DNA of 64,000 bases from Rhizobium sp. AAP43 (GTDB lineage: Bacteria; Pseudomonadota; Alphaproteobacteria; Rhizobiales; Rhizobiaceae): contig NZ_LJHS01000012.1 in NCBI RefSeq assembly GCF_001296045.1, positions 62,001 to 126,000 of the forward strand, written 5' to 3'. The notes under the pieces are model-generated. The model was not told where the DNA came from, searched no databases, and saw only the letters and a program-made list of their open reading frames with translations. This document shows positions 60,984 to 64,000 of the stretch, in pieces (position 1 is the stretch's first letter; each line of letters begins with the position of its first letter). The translations under genes were made by a program, and so were the position numbers.

Positions 60984-62804
60984 TCAGATGGCAGCCTTGG
61001 ACTTTTCCATGCGCTTGCGATCGTTCGCATCAAGGAACATCTTGCGCAGGCGGATCGACTTCGGCGTGACTTCCATGAGCTCGTCGTCCTGAATCCAGGA
61101 GAGAGCGCGGTCGAGCGTCATACGGATCGGTGGGGTCAGCTTGACGGCTTCGTCCTTGCCGGCCGAACGGATGTTGGTCAGCTGCTTGCCCTTGAGAACG
61201 TTGACTTCGAGGTCGTTGTCGCGCGTGTGGATGCCGATGATCATGCCGGCATAAACCTTTTCACCTGGCTCGATGATCATCGGGCCGCGGTCTTCCAGGT
61301 TGAACATCGCGTAGGCAACAGCTTCACCCGACTGGTTGGACAGGAGAACGCCGTTGACGCGACCGGTGATCGCACCCTTGTAAGGCTGATAGTCGTGGAA
61401 CAGGCGGTTCATGATCGCCGTGCCGCGCGTGTCAGTCAGAAGTTCCGACTGGTAGCCGATCAGGCCACGGGTCGGTGCGTAGAAGCGCAGACGAACGCGG
61501 CTGCCGCCGGAAGGGCGAAGCTCGACCATTTCGGCCTTGCGCTCGGACATCTTCTGAACCACGACGCCGGAATGCTCTTCATCAACGTCGATGACGACTT
61601 CTTCGATCGGCTCCATGGTGGTGCCGTTCTCATCCTTGTGCATGACGACGCGCGGACGCGAGACGGCAAGCTCAAAACCTTCGCGACGCATGGTTTCGAT
61701 CAGAACGGCCAGCTGCAATTCGCCACGGCCGGAGACGAAGAACGAGTCCTTGCCATCAGATTCTTCGATCTTCAGAGCAACGTTGCCTTCAGCTTCCTTG
61801 AACAGGCGGTCGCGGATGACGCGGCTCGTGACCTTGTCGCCTTCGGTGCCGGCAAGCGGGCTGTCGTTAACGAGGAAGGACATGGTGACCGTCGGCGGGT
61901 CGATCGGCTGCGCGGTCATCGCTTCGGTGACCGAAGGGTCGCAGAATGTATCGGCAACCGTGCCCTTGGACAGGCCGGCGATGGCGACGATGTCGCCAGC
62001 ATGCGCTTCTTCGATCGGCTGACGCTCGATGCCGCGGAAAGCGAGGATCTTCGAGATACGACCGGTTTCGACCGTCTTGCCGTCCTGGGCGAGAACCTTG
62101 ACAGCCTGGTTCGGCTTGATCGAGCCAGAAGCGATACGACCGGTGATGATACGGCCGAGGAAAGGGTTGGCTTCGAGAAGCGTACCAATCATGCGGAACG
62201 GGCCTTCTTCGACATTCGGCTCCGGAACATGCTCAAGCACGAGATCGAGGAGCGGCGCAAGGCCAGCATCCTTCGGGCCTTCAGGATTGACGTTCATCCA
62301 GCCATCGCGACCCGAACCGTAGAGGATCGGGAAGTCGAGCTGCTCGTCGGTTGCGTCGAGATTGGCGAAGAGGTCGAAGACTTCGTTGATGACTTCTTCA
62401 TGGCGGCCGTCCGGACGGTCGATCTTGTTGATCGCAACGATCGGGCGAAGACCAACCTTCAGCGCCTTGCCGACAACGAACTTGGTCTGCGGCATCGGGC
62501 CCTCCGAGCTGTCGACCAGAACGATCGCGCCGTCCACCATCGAGAGGATACGCTCGACTTCGCCGCCGAAGTCGGCGTGGCCGGGGGTGTCAACGATGTT
62601 GATGCGGTGACCCTTCCACTCAATGGAGGTCGCCTTGGCCAGGATCGTGATGCCACGCTCCTTTTCGAGGTCGTTCGAGTCCATCATGCGCTCAGCGGTG
62701 CGCTGGTTCTCGCGGAACGAGCCGGACTGCTTCAGGAGCTCGTCGACGAGGGTCGTTTTTCCATGGTCGACGTGCGCGATGATCGCGATGTTGCGCATTT
62801 TCAT
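60984..62804 (-). CDS. typA: GTP-binding protein TypA/BipA
   Basis: 606 residues, full length. It is a ribosome-associated GTPase of the EF-G type involved in stress and low-temperature growth. The G1 motif is AHVDHGKTT (10-18); G3 lies in VDTPGHADFGGE and NKIDRPDG is G4. The C-terminal BipA-specific domain carries KGKQLTNIRSAG. A strong terminator follows; the M3 peptidase gene lies upstream on the same strand. Confidence 0.98.
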   Translation of the reverse strand: MKMRNIAIIAHVDHGKTTLVDELLKQSGSFRENQRTAERMMDSNDLEKERGITILAKATSIEWKGHRINIVDTPGHADFGGEVERILSMVDGAIVLVDSSEGPMPQTKFVVGKALKVGLRPIVAINKIDRPDGRHEEVINEVFDLFANLDATDEQLDFPILYGSGRDGWMNVNPEGPKDAGLAPLLDLVLEHVPEPNVEEGPFRMIGTLLEANPFLGRIITGRIASGSIKPNQAVKVLAQDGKTVETGRISKILAFRGIERQPIEEAHAGDIVAIAGLSKGTVADTFCDPSVTEAMTAQPIDPPTVTMSFLVNDSPLAGTEGDKVTSRVIRDRLFKEAEGNVALKIEESDGKDSFFVSGRGELQLAVLIETMRREGFELAVSRPRVVMHKDENGTTMEPIEEVVIDVDEEHSGVVVQKMSERKAEMVELRPSGGSRVRLRFYAPTRGLIGYQSELLTDTRGTAIMNRLFHDYQPYKGAITGRVNGVLLSNQSGEAVAYAMFNLEDRGPMIIEPGEKVYAGMIIGIHTRDNDLEVNVLKGKQLTNIRSAGKDEAVKLTPPIRMTLDRALSWIQDDELMEVTPKSIRLRKMFLDANDRKRMEKSKAAI

Positions 62805-62889
62805 GATTGTGATCTCTGATAGCTAGGGCGCAACATGGGAGAAGGCGCCGATTTACTTTGGCGCGCTCATACCTTGTTTTTTGCGTGTG

Positions 62890-62937
62890 CGAAAGGGGTA
62901 AACGCCCCAAGGCGCCGGCGATGGTTACCGCCGGCGC
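62890..62937 (-). terminator. Probable terminator of the M3 peptidase gene
   Basis: GCGCCGGCG (62912-62920) and CGCCGGCGC (62929-62937) form a perfect 9-bp stem with an 8-nt loop, 26 bp past the stop. On the minus strand a second small hairpin (GGGG/CCCC) followed by TTT comes next. The T tract is short. Confidence 0.6.
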
Positions 62938-62963
62938 AGGCCAGACCTCTTTGGGAGCCTCGA

Positions 62964-64000
62964 TTAAGCCGCGAGACCCTTCTTCTTCAACATGGCATCC
63001 GGGCTCGGCATCTTGCCGCGGAAGGCCTTGTAAGCCTCTTCCGGATCGACGGAGCCGCCGACCGAATAGATGTTTTCCTTGAGCTTTTTCGCGGTTTCCG
63101 GATCAAACGGATCGCCGGCCTCCTCGAAAGCGGCGAAAGCGTCGGCATCCAGGACCTCGGACCACATGTAGGAATAGTAGCCGGCCGAATATCCGTCTCC
63201 GGAAAACACATGCTGGAAATGTGGGGTTGCGTGGCGCATGACGATCGAAGACGGCATCCCGATGTCCGAAAGCACCTCAGCCTGCACGGCCATAGGATCT
63301 TCAACGGCTCCGCGGGTGTGGAAGGCCATGTCGACAAGTGCCGAGGAGGTGAACTCGACCGTGTTGAAGCCGGCATTGAAGGTCCGCGCGGCCAAAACCT
63401 TGTCGAGCAGCGCTTGCGGCATCGATTCTCCGGTCTCGTAGTGCACTGCATAGGCCTTCAGAATGGCGGGAACCGTCAGCCAATGCTCGTAGAGCTGCGA
63501 GGGGAGCTCGACGAAGTCACGCGATACGCCCGTCCCGGCAACGGAGGGATAAGTGACATTCGACAGCATGCCATGGGCGGCATGGCCGAATTCGTGGAAC
63601 AGCGTGCGCGCATCGTCAAGCGAGAGCAGCGCAGGACGCCCCGGCTCCGGTTTGGCGAAGTTGCAGACATTGTAGATGATCGGGATTTCGCCTTGCTGAC
63701 CATTCTTCAACGGCAGACGATGTTGCGACTGGAAGGCACTCATCCAGGCACCGGACCGCTTCGACGGCCGGGCGAAATAGTCTCCGAGGAAGAGCGCAAC
63801 GAGCTTGTCGTCACGATCGCGGATCTCGAAAAACCGGACGTCGGGATGGTAGCCGACGACATTCTCAAGCGGTACCGCGCGAATGCCAAAGATGCGGTTG
63901 GCAACATCGAAACAGGCTTCAATGATCTTTTCAAGCTGGAGATAGGGCTTGAGCTCTGCTTCCGAAAAATCGAACTTCCGTGCGCGAAGCTTCTCCGCAT
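62964..64000 (-). CDS. M3-family oligopeptidase (Dcp/OpdA-like), 5' partial
   Basis: The frame is open to the window edge; 344 C-terminal residues are visible. The zinc site is FHEFGHAAHGM with a downstream glutamate in the usual segment, and the C-terminus (LKKKGLAA) is typical of dipeptidyl carboxypeptidase/oligopeptidase A proteins of ~680 residues. It degrades small peptides in the cytoplasm. The first codons seen (AEKLRARKFDFSEAELKPY) continue directly into the later part, so there is no break between 63740 and 64000. Confidence 0.93.
   Translation of the reverse strand, partial: AEKLRARKFDFSEAELKPYLQLEKIIEACFDVANRIFGIRAVPLENVVGYHPDVRFFEIRDRDDKLVALFLGDYFARPSKRSGAWMSAFQSQHRLPLKNGQQGEIPIIYNVCNFAKPEPGRPALLSLDDARTLFHEFGHAAHGMLSNVTYPSVAGTGVSRDFVELPSQLYEHWLTVPAILKAYAVHYETGESMPQALLDKVLAARTFNAGFNTVEFTSSALVDMAFHTRGAVEDPMAVQAEVLSDIGMPSSIVMRHATPHFQHVFSGDGYSAGYYSYMWSEVLDADAFAAFEEAGDPFDPETAKKLKENIYSVGGSVDPEEAYKAFRGKMPSPDAMLKKKGLAA

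Noticed and set aside
60891..62819. Plus-strand open frame of ~640 codons opposite typA
   Set aside because: Shadow of typA, which is clearly conserved on the minus strand.
63740..64000. A separate small minus-strand open frame at the window edge
   Set aside because: The M3 peptidase frame itself stays open to the window edge and gives family-like sequence, so the other frame is a shadow and there is no frameshift.

Overview
This window looks like a stretch of main chromosome from an alphaproteobacterium of the order Hyphomicrobiales (Rhizobiales), most likely Rhizobiaceae (the Rhizobium/Agrobacterium/Sinorhizobium group). The evidence is the high GC content, the split ATP synthase locus (atpHAGDC without the Fo genes), the mdh-sucCDAB-lpd block, an sdhCDAB block with a nearby Omp19-like lipoprotein, hemCD next to a Mic60-like gene and hemY, and rhizobial-type palindromic intergenic DNA. 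It contains about 62 protein genes. I see no rRNA, tRNA, CRISPR array, insertion sequence or prophage, and no gene-free gap longer than 300 bp.

Layout. 1-3.0 kb: the end of a PAS-PAS chemoreceptor, a stand-alone cheW with a terminator, and an asparaginase-type gene. 3.0-10.8 kb (minus strand): an NAD-dependent molybdenum formate dehydrogenase operon, fdsG-fdsB-fdsA-fdhD-fdsD, with LysR and ArsR regulator genes upstream; a palindromic repeat element lies between fdsB and fdsA. 10.8-17.2 kb: a catabolic cluster made of an L-lactate dehydrogenase (divergent), a LysR regulator, an aldehyde dehydrogenase, an enolase-superfamily enzyme and a GMC flavoprotein oxidoreductase. 17.2-22.5 kb: atpHAGDC. 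22.5-30.6 kb: a small membrane protein, priA, an acyltransferase, xerC, two tandem TraB/GumN-family genes, a DUF2867 gene and a cytochrome b561. 30.7-42.7 kb: a long minus-strand TCA operon, mdh-sucC-sucD-sucA-sucB-(MAPEG)-(exported protein)-(SDR)-lpd, with zapE upstream. 42.7-46.9 kb: omp19-like gene and sdhCDAB. 47-51 kb: a small exported protein and a tsaD-gpsA-YciI-EVE-methyltransferase operon. 51-57 kb: hemC-hemD-mic60-hemY-terB-like-GATase. 57-64 kb: MFS transporter, yggT, DUF167, ppa, an exported protein, an acetyltransferase, typA and the end of an M3 peptidase gene.

The genes fit an aerobic respiratory lifestyle. The TCA cycle and succinate dehydrogenase feed electrons to respiration, ATP synthase uses the resulting gradient, haem synthesis supplies cytochromes, and formate is oxidised to CO2 with NADH production. 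The accessory part is the 10.8-17.2 kb cluster, which looks like a route for oxidising an alcohol or sugar through an aldehyde to an acid and then dehydrating or isomerising it.

I did not find a clearly new defence, mobile or biosynthetic system. The most interesting items are the uncharacterised catabolic cluster with a perfect palindrome at its promoter, the structured spacer inside the TCA operon, an AT-rich perfect palindrome upstream of mdh, a CtrA-like box before a small exported protein, and the tandem TraB/GumN genes. Four predicted promoters (atpH, mdh, sdhC, omp19-like) share a 16-nt spacer.
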